Part shown: positions 63,116 through 64,000 of the stretch, in pieces
How positions within the stretch are numbered: the first letter of the stretch is position 1
Layout of the letters: each line of letters opens with the position of its first letter
Source: Draconibacterium aestuarii
Lineage (GTDB): Bacteria; Bacteroidota; Bacteroidia; Bacteroidales; Prolixibacteraceae
Length of the DNA stretch: 64,000 nt
NCBI GenBank assembly: GCA_026671195.1
Contig: JAPOHD010000030.1
Span: 57,719 to 121,718 of the forward strand
Reading direction: 5' to 3'
Notes under the pieces: model-generated
Seen by the model: the letters and a program-made list of their open reading frames with translations, nothing else
What the model was told of the DNA's origin: nothing
Databases searched by the model: none
Translations under genes and position numbers: made by a program

Positions 63116-64000
63116 TTAAAACTTTATAGATTGCGGCACTTTTTTCAGTTTTTCGGCCGTTAATTTTGCAGGAACCAAATAGAATGAATAGCTGTAATTT
63201 TTTGCAGGAACCTGGTATTGTTCAATGGGCGCTGCCACCGGCGACCATGTATCGTTTCCTCCAATTCCCATTTGAATCAGGTCGATATTCAGAGTAATAA
63301 ATCCCGCTTCACTGAGCTCATTGGTATGTTTGGCCTCGTTAATGTTTTTTTCGGTATAAGGCCAGGCACTCATACTCAGCAAACTATCGGCAACCACAAG
63401 CATTCCAGTATTATTTTCATCTGCCAAAAACATCCAACGCACATCGGTGCGATTGCCGTTTTCCTGTGGCATTACGTAAGGCTCCATAAATTCATCGATT
63501 GGCAGCGAATAAACACCTGCATCGAATCCCCAGCGGCGGTCGAGGTAGTTTTCGTACAAACCACGCCCGTACCAGGTAATGTTCCGGTAATCGTTTTTAA
63601 TGCCACAACTCATTCCTACTTTCGGAATGTTTGGAAGATCGGAATCAGCATTCAGCTTGTAATCCACTTTAACAACTCCATCTCCATTCACCAAATAAGT
63701 GACTTCAACCTGCGCTTTTCCGCTTATCACATTGTAGGTACTGGTTACAGTTATTAAATCCTCATCAACTACCTTAACTTCCAAATTCTCGAGGTTTGGT
63801 TTTGTTCCGTACCACTCTTTTAATACTTTCTGTGGCTTCCATCCACGTTCATCATTATCGGTTAAAGGACGCGTGAACGATGGAAATAAAGGACTAAATA
63901 CCTGTTCTTTACCATCGCTTTTATAAGAGGTTAATGCTCCATTCTTTTTACTAAACTTCACCACAAAATTATTTCCTTCAATCTGAATCGCCTGTTCATC
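63116..64000 (-). CDS. GH2 beta-galactosidase-type protein, C-terminal part
   Basis: This gene runs in from the high-coordinate edge of the window; about 294 codons of the C-terminus are visible (the frame is open to the edge: IQIEGNNFVVKFSKKNGALTSY). They form the LacZ domain-5 small-chain fold: SFTRPLTDNDERGWKP, ITWYGRGLYENYLDRRWGFDAGVYSLPIDE, and the closing IQMGIGGNDTWSPVAAPIEQYQVPAKNYSYSF. In LacZ this domain completes the active-site pocket. The catalytic barrel lies outside the window, so galactosidase versus glucuronidase or arabinosidase specificity cannot be decided. Confidence 0.9.
   Translation of the reverse strand, partial: DEQAIQIEGNNFVVKFSKKNGALTSYKSDGKEQVFSPLFPSFTRPLTDNDERGWKPQKVLKEWYGTKPNLENLEVKVVDEDLITVTSTYNVISGKAQVEVTYLVNGDGVVKVDYKLNADSDLPNIPKVGMSCGIKNDYRNITWYGRGLYENYLDRRWGFDAGVYSLPIDEFMEPYVMPQENGNRTDVRWMFLADENNTGMLVVADSLLSMSAWPYTEKNINEAKHTNELSEAGFITLNIDLIQMGIGGNDTWSPVAAPIEQYQVPAKNYSYSFYLVPAKLTAEKLKKVPQSIKF

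Overview
This window looks like the chromosome of a plant-polysaccharide-degrading member of the Bacteroidota. The evidence is two proteins with type IX secretion (T9SS) C-terminal sorting domains, many secreted or lipoprotein CAZymes, a remnant of a hybrid two-component sensor, promoter motifs of the TAnnTTTG type, and REP-like repeats of a kind common in that phylum. An environmental Marinilabiliales/Prolixibacteraceae-type organism would fit, but this is only an inference. I see no rRNA, tRNA, CRISPR array, transposase gene or SusC/SusD pair.

Region A (1-13.0 kb) looks like a LacI-family regulon. It holds an iron-containing alcohol dehydrogenase (cut by the window edge), a large T9SS-exported beta-helix protein, the LacI regulator, a GH106-like glycosidase broken by a one-base frameshift near 6800-6808, a GH105 unsaturated rhamnogalacturonyl hydrolase, and a T9SS-exported lamin-tail/CotH-like protein. 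Near-identical operators (core TGTAAACGTTTTCA) lie in front of four of these transcription units, overlap predicted promoters, and occur as pairs 66-67 bp apart at two of them. The theme is rhamnogalacturonan breakdown.

Region B (13.2-30.2 kb, + strand) is one long run of genes ending at a strong terminator. A DeoR regulator is followed by a glycerol-kinase-like FGGY kinase with altered pocket residues, a fucose/arabinose-isomerase-like protein, a split transketolase, and a complete ribose-type ABC importer with a DUF2291 protein embedded in it. Three paralogous nucleoside-hydrolase-like (DUF1593/Sde0182-type) secreted proteins follow, interleaved with a GH105 hydrolase and a PL1 pectate lyase. 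The logic is: release a sugar from pectin, import it free by ABC transport, isomerise it, phosphorylate it, and split it with a transketolase. The best candidate substrate is D-apiose, the branched pentose of rhamnogalacturonan II, but this is unproven.

Region C (30.3-45.0 kb, - strand) is an arabinan/galactan/pectin set. It has a mutarotase and SGLT-type sugar symporter pair, a truncated hybrid two-component sensor, a tandem double-GH43 protein, two GH51 arabinofuranosidases (one with an extra N-terminal module), a GH27 enzyme, a GH43 enzyme and a PL10 pectate lyase.

Region D (45.2-47.2 kb, - strand) is a three-gene insert unrelated to CAZymes: a VTC/polyphosphate-polymerase-like protein, a DUF4956 membrane protein and a DUF2490 barrel-like protein.

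Region E (47.4-64.0 kb, - strand) mixes outer-layer glycosidases (GH78, a DUF5703-like protein, a sialate-O-acetylesterase-like protein, GH106, and the C-terminus of a GH2) with cytoplasmic metabolism: a second split transketolase, an aminotransferase, an Asp/Glu-racemase-like protein with one cysteine missing, and a BASS-family transporter. Together these suggest a second, separate transketolase-based pathway for an unusual product.
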